DNA from: Ferribacterium limneticum
GTDB lineage: Bacteria; Pseudomonadota; Gammaproteobacteria; Burkholderiales; Rhodocyclaceae
NCBI RefSeq assembly: GCF_020510565.1
Contig: NZ_CP075189.1
Span: 3,270,501-3,334,500 of the forward strand
Direction of reading: 5' to 3'
Length of the DNA stretch: 64,000 nucleotides
In this document: piece by piece, positions 1 to 8,772 of the stretch
Layout: each line of letters begins with the position of its first letter
How positions within the stretch are numbered: the first letter of the stretch is position 1
The notes under the pieces: model-generated
The model's database searches: none
Told to the model about the DNA's origin: nothing
What the model saw: the letters and a program-made list of their open reading frames with translations, nothing else
Program-made: the position numbers and the translations under genes

Positions 1-654
1 GAAGGAAACGTGGTGCAGCTTGCCCGGTTCCGGATGACGGACGAAAGCGATGTCATGGGCCTTGGTCGAGCACGACAGCCAGATCGCCAGATCCTGGCTG
101 TCGTCGAGCGCGATGTGTTCGACCAGATAGAAGCCGAGGACGTCCTGGAAGATGGCCTGGGCCTTTTCAATGTCCGGACCGTAAAGCAGGCAGTGGTCGA
201 GGCGGATCGGGGCGATGCCCTTTTCGGCGGAGGCACACCAGGCTTCCGGATTGAGTTCGCCCATGTCGTTGCCAATGGCCGTCTTTTGCGAATACAGCTC
301 GATGTCGTGGCCGGTCGGCAGCGTGAAGCGCACGCGCTCGCCGGTTTCGAGCAGCTCGCCGGCCTCAATGCGCCGTGTGGGAACGCCGTAGGCGTTCAGA
401 TCCTTCTCGAACTTGGCCAGCGTCGCATCGCTATCGACCTTGAAGGCGAAGAAGTCGATGCCGGCGGTATCGGCCTGACGCAGGATCACGCTGTTGTGAT
501 CGCGCTCTTCCCAGGTCTTGAAATAAACACGGCCTTGGGCATCACGACCGGTTTCGATCAAGCCCAGCACCTTCGAGTAGAAATCAACGCTTTCTTCAAT
601 GTCGAGCACCCGCATCTGAGCGTGTCCGGGACGTAAAACACCAGTCATTGCCAT
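1..654 (-). CDS. dmpB: Catechol 2,3-dioxygenase, C-terminus beyond the window
   Basis: Extradiol ring-cleaving dioxygenase that opens catechol to 2-hydroxymuconic semialdehyde, the step after phenol hydroxylation in the meta pathway. I translated it from the reverse strand: the ATG at 654 follows GGAGA, and the frame stays open for 218 codons to the window edge, so about 90 C-terminal residues of the usual ~307 are missing. Two vicinal oxygen chelate domains begin near residues 8 and 150. His154 (RLDHCLLYG) and His215 (KLHHVSF) correspond to the Fe(II)-binding histidines of the DmpB/XylE family; the Glu ligand lies outside. It is codirectional with the phenol hydroxylase genes but separated from them by a divergent GntR regulator, so it probably has its own promoter. 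Confidence 0.93.
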   Translation of the reverse strand, partial: MAMTGVLRPGHAQMRVLDIEESVDFYSKVLGLIETGRDAQGRVYFKTWEERDHNSVILRQADTAGIDFFAFKVDSDATLAKFEKDLNAYGVPTRRIEAGELLETGERVRFTLPTGHDIELYSQKTAIGNDMGELNPEAWCASAEKGIAPIRLDHCLLYGPDIEKAQAIFQDVLGFYLVEHIALDDSQDLAIWLSCSTKAHDIAFVRHPEPGKLHHVSF

Positions 655-717
655 TTGTCTTCTCCTGTTTTTTGAGTTTGTCGATCACACAAAAATCTGC
701 GCAATCGATTTACCATT

Positions 718-763
718 ACGATATTTACAACGAATCTCGAAGTCAATACTTTTTCTCGAGATT
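718..763 (-). promoter_or_regulatory. Candidate promoter and operator of the dioxygenase gene
   Basis: On the minus strand a TTGACT -35 (741-746) and a TATCGT -10 (718-723) are separated by 17 bp, about 65 bp before the dioxygenase start. Inverted arms AATCTCGA (733-740) and TCGAGATT (756-763) flank the -35 box, as a repressor or activator site would. Sequence inspection only. Confidence 0.45.
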
Positions 764-810
764 TTTAAAAACCATGAAAATTCTTTCGATCAGGGTAGAA
801 TTTCACCATC

Positions 811-821
811 TGGTCAAACCA
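811..821. promoter_or_regulatory. GntR/FCD-type operator
   Basis: TGGTCAAACCA is a perfect inverted repeat matching the TNGTNNNACNA operator known for FadR/FCD-subfamily GntR regulators. It lies 20 bp before the start of the GntR gene, in the intergenic region shared with the dioxygenase gene, so the regulator probably controls itself and possibly its neighbour. Confidence 0.6.
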
Positions 822-841
822 CTGAACCGAACCCACACGTC

Positions 842-1558
842 ATGGCTAACAACAACACATCAACCGGCGACAGCCTCATGGCCGAACCGAAAACACTGGT
901 CGAATCTGCCTACCGCGCCCTGCGTCGCGACATCATCGAAGGCCACCTCGCCCCCGGAGAAAAACTCCGGGTCGAGCACCTCAAGGATGACTACGGCGTC
1001 GGTGCCGGCACCCTGCGCGAAGCGCTTTCGCTGCTCATTTCCGATGCCCTCGTCGTCAGCCAGGGCCAGCGCGGCTTCCGCGTCGCGCCGGTGTCCCTCG
1101 AAGACTTCGGCGATATCACCCAAACCCGCGTCATGCTCGAATGCGAGGCCCTGCGCCAGTCGATCACCATGGGCGACGATGCCTGGGAAGGTGACCTGCT
1201 CGCTGCCTTCCACCGCCTCACCAAGGCCGAAGAAAAACGCATCGGCAGCGATGACCGGGAAGAGTGGGAAGAACGCAACCGGATCTTCCATGAGGTGCTG
1301 ATTTCGGCTTGTCCTTCGCGCTGGCTCAAGCATTTCCTCTCCATCCTCTATCAGCAGGCCGAACGCTATCGCCGCCTGTCGCTTTACCTGAAGCCGATTC
1401 CGCGCGACATCCATGCCGAACACGAAGCCCTGATGCAGGCGGCCATGGCCCGCGATGCCGACAAGGCCACCGCGATCCTCGGCGAGCACATCCGGCTCAC
1501 CTTCCGCTCCATCGAGCAGATTCCGAAAGACCAGTTGAACGAAAAACTGGCGGCCTGA
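842..1558 (+). CDS. GntR-family (FCD) transcriptional regulator
   Basis: 238-residue regulator. An N-terminal winged helix-turn-helix (about residues 18-80, with ALRRDIIEGHLAPGEKL and GAGTLREALSLL as in GntR) is followed by an all-helical FCD ligand-binding domain with His/Asp-containing helices. It is inserted between the ferredoxin and catechol dioxygenase genes and points the opposite way, so it may regulate the meta-cleavage genes; its effector is unknown. The start is uncertain: neither Met1 nor Met13 (MAEPKTLVE) has a good Shine-Dalgarno sequence. A canonical FCD operator lies just upstream. Confidence 0.85.
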   Translation: MANNNTSTGDSLMAEPKTLVESAYRALRRDIIEGHLAPGEKLRVEHLKDDYGVGAGTLREALSLLISDALVVSQGQRGFRVAPVSLEDFGDITQTRVMLECEALRQSITMGDDAWEGDLLAAFHRLTKAEEKRIGSDDREEWEERNRIFHEVLISACPSRWLKHFLSILYQQAERYRRLSLYLKPIPRDIHAEHEALMQAAMARDADKATAILGEHIRLTFRSIEQIPKDQLNEKLAA

Positions 1559-1571
1559 ACGCTGCTGGCCA

Positions 1572-1610
1572 CATTTCAAAATTGGCTATTTTTTACGGTT
1601 GACCGTAGAA
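1572..1610 (+). repeat. Dispersed CGGTTGACCGT repeat, copy 1
   Basis: The T-rich arm (ATTTCAAAATTGGC) is followed by six Ts, ACGGTTGACCGT and AGAAA. It lies between the convergent ends of the GntR gene and the ferredoxin gene. It belongs to an eleven-copy family in this window. Confidence 0.85.
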
Positions 1611-1650
1611 ATGAGTGGCGCCGACCGGGCTGGTCGGCGCCAGCTGCTGT

Positions 1651-1992
1651 CTAAGCCGTGAGCGTCGTCGGTGCCGCCTGGAGCGGCGACCGATAGACGT
1701 TTTTAGCCATCTTGCCGATCACCTTCAGGCTGATGTCGCTGGTCGGCCGCACCCGGCAGGCCAGCACGCGATCTGCCGCCTCGTCCTCGACACTGACGTA
1801 TTCGCGGCTCATCACCCGCTTGAGGTAAGTGCCGGCTGTGATCTCGACCTTGCAGACGCCGCAACCACCGCCCCGACAACCGACCGGAATGCCCTTCTTG
1901 CCGAGGCGTTCCATCCCGACGAGTAGCGATTCGGTCGGCGAGCAACGAAAGCTCTCGCCGGTTTCCTCGATCAGCACGTTGTAATAGATCAT
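1651..1992 (-). CDS. dmpQ: [2Fe-2S] ferredoxin of the phenol/catechol pathway
   Basis: 113-residue plant-type ferredoxin. The cluster-binding motif GCRGGGCGVCKVEI with a fourth Cys in VLACRVRP is typical of the DmpQ/XylT family, which re-reduces the oxidised iron of catechol 2,3-dioxygenase. The start at MIYYNVLIEE fits the family; an upstream in-frame extension overlaps dmpP and is unlikely. It lies 19 bp after dmpP on the same strand. Assignment as a dioxygenase-reactivating ferredoxin rests on family and location. Confidence 0.85.
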   Translation of the reverse strand: MIYYNVLIEETGESFRCSPTESLLVGMERLGKKGIPVGCRGGGCGVCKVEITAGTYLKRVMSREYVSVEDEAADRVLACRVRPTSDISLKVIGKMAKNVYRSPLQAAPTTLTA

Positions 1993-2011
1993 TGATCGCT
2001 CCCGGCCCCGT

Positions 2012-3073
2012 TCAGATGTTCTTGAACAAGGGGCTTTTGAGTTGCTGGGAGGCATCTGCCGCAGAGAAGAATTTCTCCATGTAGATGTCGCGCTCGAACA
2101 GCCGGCCCTGCATCAGCGTGCTGATACAGGCTTCGATCATCGCCGGCGGCCCACACAGGTAAGCCTTTTGGCCCCGAAAATCGTTGTTGAAGTGCGCCTT
2201 CGCCGCCTCATGCACGAAGCCGCGAGCACCGCTCCAGTCGGAACCTTCCGGCTCACTGGACAACGCAGGAACATAGGTGAAGTTGGCGTGCTTTTCGGCC
2301 AGGTCGCGGAACTCGGCGTCGTAATACAGCTCGTCGCGGCTGCGCTGACCGTACACCAGGGTCATCGGCAGATCGAAGCCTTCGGCCAGCAAGTCCTCGA
2401 TCATCGATTTCGGGCTCGATAAACCGGAGCCACCGGCCATGAAAACCAGCGGCAGATTGGCCGACTTCTTGACGAAGAAACGGCCGTAAGGACCGGTCAG
2501 CTTGAGCTTTTCGCCGACTTCCAGCTTCTCGTGCAGCCAGGTCGTGACCTGGCCGCCCGGCACGATGCGCACGTTCAGTTCGATGATGTCGCCGCTCTGC
2601 GGCGAATTGGCCAGCGAAAAAGCGCGGGACTGCCCGTCAAGCGAAGGCACCTCGAGATTGATATATTGCCCGGCCTGGAACTCCATGGGCCGGTCCAGCT
2701 TTAGCCAGATGCCGCGGATGGTCGGCGTCAGAGCCTCGATGCGGACCACTTCGCCTTCATAGTCCTGCACCGGCAGGTTGCGCGAATCGGGATCTTCCTC
2801 GATCTCAGCTTCGATCACCGTATCGGACTCCAGCCGGCAGCAGCAGGCCAGCGTCTTGCCCTCTTCCCGCTCGAAATCCATCAGGGCAAAGGTCGAGGCT
2901 TCACCGTGATCGATTTCGCCGTCCAGCACCTGCACCTTGCAGGTGGCACACAGGCCGTGACAACAGGCGTGCGGCAGGTATATACCGGCGCGCAGGGCAG
3001 CGTCGAGAATGGTTTGACCATCCTCGACTTCGATGGTCTGGCCGAGCGGCTCAATGGTCAGTTCGTAACTCAT
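2012..3073 (-). CDS. dmpP: Phenol hydroxylase reductase component
   Basis: 353-residue electron-transfer subunit that passes electrons from NADH through FAD and a [2Fe-2S] cluster to the diiron hydroxylase. An N-terminal ferredoxin domain carries HACCHGLCATCKVQ and a late Cys (LACCCRLESD); a ferredoxin-reductase FAD domain follows (AFSLANSP near residue 150) and then an NAD domain (VFMAGGSGLSSPKSMI, YLCGPPAMIEAC). Length matches DmpP. It ends the hydroxylase genes, 12 bp after dmpO. Confidence 0.95.
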   Translation of the reverse strand: MSYELTIEPLGQTIEVEDGQTILDAALRAGIYLPHACCHGLCATCKVQVLDGEIDHGEASTFALMDFEREEGKTLACCCRLESDTVIEAEIEEDPDSRNLPVQDYEGEVVRIEALTPTIRGIWLKLDRPMEFQAGQYINLEVPSLDGQSRAFSLANSPQSGDIIELNVRIVPGGQVTTWLHEKLEVGEKLKLTGPYGRFFVKKSANLPLVFMAGGSGLSSPKSMIEDLLAEGFDLPMTLVYGQRSRDELYYDAEFRDLAEKHANFTYVPALSSEPEGSDWSGARGFVHEAAKAHFNNDFRGQKAYLCGPPAMIEACISTLMQGRLFERDIYMEKFFSAADASQQLKSPLFKNI

Positions 3074-3085
3074 GACGCCCCCGGC

Positions 3086-3445
3086 TCAGGAACAGCTGCC
3101 GTTGATGCCCTTGAGGCCCGGCGTCTGGAAACGCAGCACGTCCTTGTGCTTGAGCCCCAGCTCGGCCAGCGTCTTGCTCATGTCCGGCTGCCACGGCTGA
3201 CCAGATTTCAGCCAGGTCACCTTGCTGAAATCAACGCTTTTCCAGTCCGGGTGATAGCCGAAGGAATGCGCCATGAATTTTTGGCACAGGTCGCTGAACG
3301 GGGTGTTCGGCGGCAGGCAATAGGCGAACGGGGCGCAGAACATCAGGTGGTCGTCCCAACCGACGTAGAGCAACTGGGCGCCATGGAACTTGTCGACTGA
3401 GTCAGCCGGGGGAAATTTGTAGTCTTTCAGAGCTTGTACAGCCAT
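3086..3445 (-). CDS. dmpO: Phenol hydroxylase gamma subunit
   Basis: 119-residue small subunit of the multicomponent phenol hydroxylase (DmpLNO hydroxylase). The start at MAVQALKDYKF is supported by the AAAAGGAGACAAAC ribosome-binding context; a longer in-frame reading would extend into the dmpN spacer. It contains the conserved stretch VGWDDHLMFCAPFAYCLP. It sits between dmpN and dmpP, as in known dmp, phe and mph operons. Confidence 0.93.
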   Translation of the reverse strand: MAVQALKDYKFPPADSVDKFHGAQLLYVGWDDHLMFCAPFAYCLPPNTPFSDLCQKFMAHSFGYHPDWKSVDFSKVTWLKSGQPWQPDMSKTLAELGLKHKDVLRFQTPGLKGINGSCS

Positions 3446-3507
3446 GTTTGTCTCCTTTTTATCAGGGAAGGCGACGGTCATCGCCGCCTTCCCTTCATCT
3501 AGAACGA

Positions 3508-5061
3508 TCAGGTGTTTTTGGTCGCCATGCCGCGCCAGGCGGCAAAGTTGGCCTGGTCACGCGAGCCCTCGAAATCGAGGTTGTCGTGGCCATTGTTGAA
3601 GTGGTACCAGTCGAGCACGGCAGCCAGCGGGTCGAAACCTTCGGCGGTCGGGTCGGTGCCTTCCGGGAAGCAGTTGCCCTGATAAATCTGGTGCACCGGC
3701 AGCCAGGCCTGGGTGTACTTCTCCGGCTCGTCGTCGAAGATGTGCTTACAGCCGTCCGAACAGGTGTGGTACTTCTCGCCTTCGTACTCGGATTCGCGAT
3801 AGCAGATCTTGGTCGGGTCGCCTGGCTCGGTGAACAGCATCGGGATCTGGCAGACCTGGCAGAGCATGGGCAGCGTGTTGCTGTAGAAACGGTTGCCCTT
3901 CTCGGCCTCGTCACGCCAGTGGGTGAAGCGGGCGCGGTAGTACTTGTCGAAGGTGTTCGGGTACTTGGCCGACAGCCAGTCCATTTCCTCGTCGTTCGGC
4001 ATCCAGGTGTGGAAAGCGGCAGCGCCGCCGTACTGGTAGAAGGTCGCCCAGGCTTGATGGGAGATGTGTTCCTTGTCCTCGGTGCACTGGGTCAGGCATT
4101 CCGGCACCTTGATGCCGTAGCGCGCCAGGTCGGCGAATAGTGCGCCACCGTTCTGCTCGAAATAGATTTCCCAGGCTTCCTTCCAGCTCATGACGCGCTT
4201 CGGCAGCATGTAGTCCATCATCATGCCGACCAGCGACAGCACGCGGATGCCGCGCCAGGCCCATTTGTCGATCCACTTCTGGACGATGGGCAGATTGTCC
4301 GGGTCCTGCTCGAGCATGAACTTGATGCACTCGAGGCCGAGCGTCATGTGCCGCGCTTCGTCGGACTGGGCCGAGAAACCGAAGGTCACCGTCGCCATGT
4401 CGCCGTTGTAGGCGGCACCGGACATGAAGGGCACGAAGAGCAGGTTGGTCAGCACATATTCGAAGCTGAAGCCGATGGCGATCATCCACTCGAACGGCCC
4501 GGCACTGAAGGCATCGTCGAAGAAGGACTTGGGCACCGAGAGATACCAGACGCGCTCAAGCATGTGCTTGAAGTCATGGAAACCGTCGTAGTGCTTGTTG
4601 TAATTCGAGATGGCGTGGATCTGCGTCTGGGCGTGGCGGATTTCATCGACCGACTGCATCAGGCAGGCGACACGCGGACCGACGCCCGGGAAGTTGCGGC
4701 CGGCGGCAGCGAAACCACGGTGCGCGACATATTCGAGCGGTGAAATACCGGTCAGGAATAGTTTGACGGCATTGAGGTAGCGCGCATCGGTGATGCCAAG
4801 GTGACCGTTGTTCTGGGCAAAGGCGTCGAGCACGGCGTACAGCTTGCGCTCCTTCTCGGCCTGATATTTCCAGTAGGCATCCATGGTCAGGCGGAACGGG
4901 TCTTCCCACTTGTCCCAGTCGTGAATCTTGATGCCTTCGAAGGTCGCCTGCGGGAAGACCTTGTCCATCGGCTGGTAGCTGGTCTGCCAGTCGAGGCCGC
5001 GGGTCATGTGGGCGTATTTTTCCTTGAGGCCCAGCTTCTTCTTTTTAACGTTCATATCCAT
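3508..5061 (-). CDS. dmpN: Phenol hydroxylase alpha (diiron oxygenase) subunit
   Basis: 517-residue catalytic subunit that hydroxylates phenol to catechol. The carboxylate-bridged diiron ligands are visible with the right spacing: Glu110 (SPLEYVAHRG), Glu140/His143 (DEIRHAQ), Glu201 (FSFEYVL) and Glu235/His238 (DEARHMT), i.e. two E-X2-H pairs as in methane/phenol/toluene monooxygenases. The C-terminal Cys-rich region (MLCQVCQIPM ... YHTCSDGCKHIF) is a YHS-like metal-binding segment typical of this subunit. RBS GGAGACGAAC precedes the ATG. Confidence 0.96.
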   Translation of the reverse strand: MDMNVKKKKLGLKEKYAHMTRGLDWQTSYQPMDKVFPQATFEGIKIHDWDKWEDPFRLTMDAYWKYQAEKERKLYAVLDAFAQNNGHLGITDARYLNAVKLFLTGISPLEYVAHRGFAAAGRNFPGVGPRVACLMQSVDEIRHAQTQIHAISNYNKHYDGFHDFKHMLERVWYLSVPKSFFDDAFSAGPFEWMIAIGFSFEYVLTNLLFVPFMSGAAYNGDMATVTFGFSAQSDEARHMTLGLECIKFMLEQDPDNLPIVQKWIDKWAWRGIRVLSLVGMMMDYMLPKRVMSWKEAWEIYFEQNGGALFADLARYGIKVPECLTQCTEDKEHISHQAWATFYQYGGAAAFHTWMPNDEEMDWLSAKYPNTFDKYYRARFTHWRDEAEKGNRFYSNTLPMLCQVCQIPMLFTEPGDPTKICYRESEYEGEKYHTCSDGCKHIFDDEPEKYTQAWLPVHQIYQGNCFPEGTDPTAEGFDPLAAVLDWYHFNNGHDNLDFEGSRDQANFAAWRGMATKNT

Positions 5062-5075
5062 GTTCGTCTCCTAAA

Positions 5076-5345
5076 TCAGTTCAGCCAGGACAACTTGAAT
5101 TCGTCGTCGTCTTCGTCGAGGTGGCCAGAAATGGTGATGAGGTTGATCTGCAGTTCCTGCAGGTCGAAATCGCGGCCGATCAGCTCTTCGATGCTGGCGC
5201 GCTTGATGACCAGCTCACCTTCGGCATCGATCTTGACCATGGCCGGCGATTCGTTGGCCACGGCATGCGGGTTGTCGGCTAGCACCGCCTCGATGATCGG
5301 GCGGGTGTCTTCATTCGTTTGAAAAGCGATAAATACTTTGGACAT
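5076..5345 (-). CDS. dmpM: Phenol hydroxylase effector (coupling) protein
   Basis: 89-residue cofactorless activator of the MmoB/DmpM family, which docks on the hydroxylase and is needed for turnover. The sequence MSKVFIAFQTNEDTRPIIEA and the acidic C-terminus match DmpM in length and pattern. It lies 8 bp after dmpL and 14 bp before dmpN. Confidence 0.92.
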   Translation of the reverse strand: MSKVFIAFQTNEDTRPIIEAVLADNPHAVANESPAMVKIDAEGELVIKRASIEELIGRDFDLQELQINLITISGHLDEDDDEFKLSWLN

Positions 5346-5353
5346 GGGGATTC

Positions 5354-6343
5354 CTAGACGGCGAGGCCGGATTTGGTGCAGCGGGCGTTGAACTGGGCAG
5401 TCACTTCGGCGAGCACCGTTTCGGCCTGGTCGCCAAAGGCGCGCTGGGCGATGGGGGCCAGCGCGGCGAGCACGAGCGGGCGATACTGTTTGACCCAGTC
5501 GCTGATCAGAGCCTTGTTCTCGGCCGACTCGGCAGCCGCCACCTTGATCTGGGCATCAACCCACTTGGCAGTTTCGGTAGACCACTCGCCCATGAAGCGG
5601 GTCATCATCGAAATGACCGTGCCGCCATTGGCCGAGAAATCACCGTCGAGGTAGTCGTAAATGAGCGGATAGGTCAGGCCTTCGAGCACGAGGTTCTGGG
5701 CAACGAAAATCTCGAACCAGTCCTGAACGACGAGGACGTTTTCCACGTGCTGGCGCATCGGCTGCCACATCGCGGCTTCCATCCAGGCATCCTTGGCCAT
5801 GTCGAGCGCTTCCGGGCCATCCAGGACCAGACCGATACGGGTCAGGTACTGGGCCACGGCGAGGTGATCCATGGCGTGGTAGAGGCAGGGCTGGGTAATT
5901 GCCGTGCCGTAACCGTAGGCGGAAATATAGGAATTGCCCATGTTGCCGCCCCACTCGACGTGGCGCAGCGGGACCAGAACGGCCAGGGCGGTTTGCTTGA
6001 TTTCATCCGGAACGATGTCGGCCAGGCCGCGCTCTTCGATCATGTCGAAGCTCGACTCAGCGGCGTCCTGCTGACGCGAACGGGCAATCGTCCAGGCGCC
6101 GTAGTAGAACTGGCGCGGGTCTTTGAGCGCGTACCAGTCCTTCATCTGAACCTTGGTGCGGCTCTTGTCGAACAGGATCTTGTCCGGCTCCCACATCGGG
6201 CGGTAGTGGAAGATATCCGTCTGCTGGATATCGTAGGTGCCTTCTTGGTAGCGGCTGGCCGGCTTGTCGCCGAAGCGCCGCGCGATGTGATCGAAGGTGT
6301 GTCGCAACGGCTTGATGGCGACTGTACGCAGATCAATTTCCAT
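5354..6343 (-). CDS. dmpL: Phenol hydroxylase beta subunit
   Basis: 329-residue structural beta subunit of the hydroxylase, a ferritin-like fold without the complete iron-ligand set of dmpN. The conserved stretch VPLRHVEWGGNMGNSYISAY and total length match DmpL. The ATG at 6343 follows GAGGAGACATCT. It is second in the operon, 35 bp after dmpK. Confidence 0.94.
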   Translation of the reverse strand: MEIDLRTVAIKPLRHTFDHIARRFGDKPASRYQEGTYDIQQTDIFHYRPMWEPDKILFDKSRTKVQMKDWYALKDPRQFYYGAWTIARSRQQDAAESSFDMIEERGLADIVPDEIKQTALAVLVPLRHVEWGGNMGNSYISAYGYGTAITQPCLYHAMDHLAVAQYLTRIGLVLDGPEALDMAKDAWMEAAMWQPMRQHVENVLVVQDWFEIFVAQNLVLEGLTYPLIYDYLDGDFSANGGTVISMMTRFMGEWSTETAKWVDAQIKVAAAESAENKALISDWVKQYRPLVLAALAPIAQRAFGDQAETVLAEVTAQFNARCTKSGLAV

Positions 6344-6378
6344 AGATGTCTCCTCTTATATTCCCTCTATCGGGATGG

Positions 6379-6654
6379 TTAGCCGGCGTCGGCTATTTGC
6401 TGTTGCGACGCCGAATTCAAACGTGCCGCCCAATCGCCCTGACCGGGCGTGGCCGGATCAAGGACGATGACGGCATTGGCCAGGCAGAACTCATGGAAAG
6501 CCGCTTCCGGCAGCATGAGTTCGACACAGAGCGCCGGGTCGCCGATGGCAAACTCGAATTCGATGAAACCGTCCGGCCGCTGCTCGCAAACGCGGACGTA
6601 GCGACGCTTCGGATCGAAGGTGACGCCCGCCTGAAAACCGTTCTCTTGCCCCAT
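6379..6654 (-). CDS. dmpK: Phenol hydroxylase assembly protein
   Basis: 91-residue first gene of the operon. DmpK-family proteins are not part of the active enzyme and are thought to help load iron into the hydroxylase. The motif KRRYVRVCEQRPDGFIEFEF and an acidic middle are typical. It starts about 54 bp downstream of the sigma-54 promoter; the ATG is preceded by AGGAGAAAG. Confidence 0.9.
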   Translation of the reverse strand: MGQENGFQAGVTFDPKRRYVRVCEQRPDGFIEFEFAIGDPALCVELMLPEAAFHEFCLANAVIVLDPATPGQGDWAARLNSASQQQIADAG

Positions 6655-6707
6655 GCTGCTTTCTCCTGATGACGACGCTTTCGCTACTGCGTCGAGACCA
6701 TCTCTTA

Positions 6708-6723
6708 CTCAAGGAGCGTGCCA
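6708..6723 (-). promoter_or_regulatory. Sigma-54 (-24/-12) promoter of the phenol hydroxylase operon
   Basis: On the minus strand TGGCACG-N4-TTGAG matches the sigma-54 consensus TGGCACG-N4-TTGCW except for one base in the -12 element. The position, shortly before dmpK and next to a DmpR-type activator gene, agrees with known dmp promoters. Confidence 0.8.
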
Positions 6724-6795
6724 GAGATGCAACGTACTGTTTTTATTGCAATATGCAAATTATCGAGAATTTTTTGATTTGCCGATAATTACGTT

Positions 6796-6834
6796 TTGAT
6801 CAAATGATTTACTGTCAGTTAATCAAATGATCAA
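6796..6834 (-). promoter_or_regulatory. Paired upstream activating sequences for the DmpR-type activator
   Basis: Two related 16-bp palindrome-like sites, TTGATCAAATGATTTA (6796-6811) and TTAATCAAATGATCAA (6819-6834), repeat at a 23-bp period. They resemble the TTGATCAATTGATCAA-type UAS of XylR/DmpR and lie about 75-125 bp upstream of the -24 element, leaving room for an IHF-bent loop in the AT-rich stretch 6725-6795. The rest of 6835-7098 shows no gene and presumably holds the regulator's own promoter. Confidence 0.75.
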
Positions 6835-7098
6835 TTGCAGCAAGACGCCAATGACGTCAATTCCGCGCGCGCATGTCACCCGGGCGACGCTGTTGAGGGT
6901 GTGACCCGCCTATACTTGACAAAGGTGATAGGCAACGCCCGGTGCTCCCACAAAATCTCAGAACCATGAAATAATCTCGAGAATTATTTTGGTGCACCAC
7001 ATTGCCGAAAGCAGTACCGGCCGACGTCGCCCAGCGGCGTCGCTGACATAAAAACGATTGCCGTCCGCAACCAGGACACGCAACGGTAGAGAGACAAG

Positions 7099-8772
7099 AT
7101 GAGTACGATCCGTTACCCGGAATCCAACGACCTGCGAACGCTGGTCAAGTTTTGCGAAAACGACGGCACGATCTGGCTCGGCGAAAGCCGGATGATCCTC
7201 ATGCACACGGCCGCCCTGGGCACGCTGCGCAGGGAACTCATGGATTCGGTCGGGCAGGCCCAGACGCGCCGCATCCTGACCCGCATGGGCTACGCCTCCG
7301 GCGTGCGCGATGCCGAGCTGGCCAAGCGGATCCGCGCCCATCAGTCGCTGCAGGACGCGTTTTTCACGGGCCCGCAGTTGCACATGCTCGAAGGCATCGT
7401 CCGGGTTACCCCGGTCAACCTCAAAATGGACATCGAAACCGGCAGTTTCGAGGGTGAATTTCTCTGGGAAAACTCCTGGGAACAGGACGTCCACATGAAG
7501 GAATTCGGCCGTTCGAGCGAGCCGGTCTGCTGGTCGCAAATCGGCTACGCCTCGGGTTACACCTCGGCCTTCGTCGGCAAATTCATCCTGTTCAAGGAAG
7601 TCGAGTGCGTCGCCTGCGGTGACAACCACTGCCGGATCGTCGGCAAGCCGCTCGAGGAATGGGAGGATGCGGAAGAACACGCCAGTTACTTCCAGTCCGA
7701 CCCCATGCTCAACCACTTGATGGAGCTGCGCACCCAGGTCGAGTACCTCCGCACGACGATCACGCAAAACGTGCAAACGCCACAACTGGTCGGCATCTCG
7801 AACGGTTTCAAGCAAGCCCAGGAACTCGTTTCCAAGGCATCGCGCACCTCGGTCACCGTCCTGCTTCTTGGCGAAACCGGCGTCGGCAAGGAACGCTTTG
7901 CCCGCGCCCTGCATCAGGAAAGTTCACGCCGGCAAGGCCCCTTCGTCGCCATCAACTGTGCCGCCCTGCCCCACGACCTGATCGAATCAGAACTGTTCGG
8001 CGTCGAAAAAGGGGCATTCACGGGCGCGCAAAGCTCGCGTATGGGCAAGTTCGAACGGGCCGATGGCGGCACGCTGTTTCTCGACGAAATCGGCGAATTG
8101 CCGCTGGCCGCCCAGGCCAAACTGCTGCGTGTGCTGCAGGAAGGTGAAATCGAGCGCCTCGGCGACGACCGGACGCGCAAGGTCAATATCCGGCTGGTTG
8201 CGGCGACCAATGTCGATCTGGCCAATGCCGTCAAGGAAGGTCGTTTCCGCTCCGACCTTTACTATCGTCTGAACGTCTATCCGGTCACCATTCCGCCGCT
8301 GCGCGAGCGGGTCGCCGACATTCAGCCGCTGGTCGAAGCGATGCTCGGCCGCTTCTCGACGCTGCATGAAAAACGCCTGCTCGGCGTCACCGACAAGACG
8401 CTGCAGGCGATGAAAGGTTACCCGTGGCCGGGCAATGTCCGGGAGCTGGAAAACATGATCGAGCGCGGCGTCATCCTCGCCCCGCAAGGCGGCTGGATCG
8501 AACTGGAACACCTGTTCACGCACGTCAGCGAAGCGAAATCGTGGGAATCCGCCATTTCCGCATCGGGCTCGCTGGAACAGGGCAAAGCCAAAAAGTGCAG
8601 TTCCAGCCTGCTCGACTCGATCATTTCGAGTGGCATGTCACTCGAACAACTCGAAGAGGAACTGCTGACCGAAGCCGTCAAACGCTCCGATGGCAATCTG
8701 GCCGGCGCCGCCCGCGTTCTCGGCATTACCCGCCCCCAACTGCAATACCGACTGAAGCGCAACACGCCATGA
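7099..8772 (+). CDS. dmpR: Phenol-sensing sigma-54-dependent activator, DmpR/MopR type
   Basis: 557-residue enhancer-binding protein. The N-terminal XylR_N/V4R sensor (1-200) has Cys144, Glu167, Cys170 and Cys178 with exactly the spacing of the zinc site of the phenol sensor MopR (C155/E178/C181/C189). The AAA+ domain has Walker A GETGVGKE (258-265), GAFTGA (305-310, the sigma-54 contact) and Walker [10 protein letters not shown] Fis-type HTH ([21 protein letters not shown]) ends the protein. It is divergent from dmpK. Its stop overlaps the next start (ATGA), so the two genes are translationally coupled. Confidence 0.95.
   Translation: MSTIRYPESNDLRTLVKFCENDGTIWLGESRMILMHTAALGTLRRELMDSVGQAQTRRILTRMGYASGVRDAELAKRIRAHQSLQDAFFTGPQLHMLEGIVRVTPVNLKMDIETGSFEGEFLWENSWEQDVHMKEFGRSSEPVCWSQIGYASGYTSAFVGKFILFKEVECVACGDNHCRIVGKPLEEWEDAEEHASYFQSDPMLNHLMELRTQVEYLRTTITQNVQTPQLVGISNGFKQAQELVSKASRTSVTVLLLGETGVGKERFARALHQESSRRQGPFVAINCAALPHDLIESELFGVEKGAFTGAQSSRMGKFERADGGTLFLDEIGELPLAAQAKLLRVLQEGEIERLGDDRTRKVNIRLVAATNVDLANAVKEGRFRSDLYYRLNVYPVTIPPLRERVADIQPLVEAMLGRFSTLHEKRLLGVTDKTLQAMKGYPWPGNVRELENMIERGVILAPQGGWIELEHLFTHVSEAKSWESAISASGSLEQGKAKKCSSSLLDSIISSGMSLEQLEEELLTEAVKRSDGNLAGAARVLGITRPQLQYRLKRNTP

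Noticed and set aside
10..636. Plus-strand open frame over the left end
   Set aside because: It is the antisense of the catechol dioxygenase, which has all family motifs.
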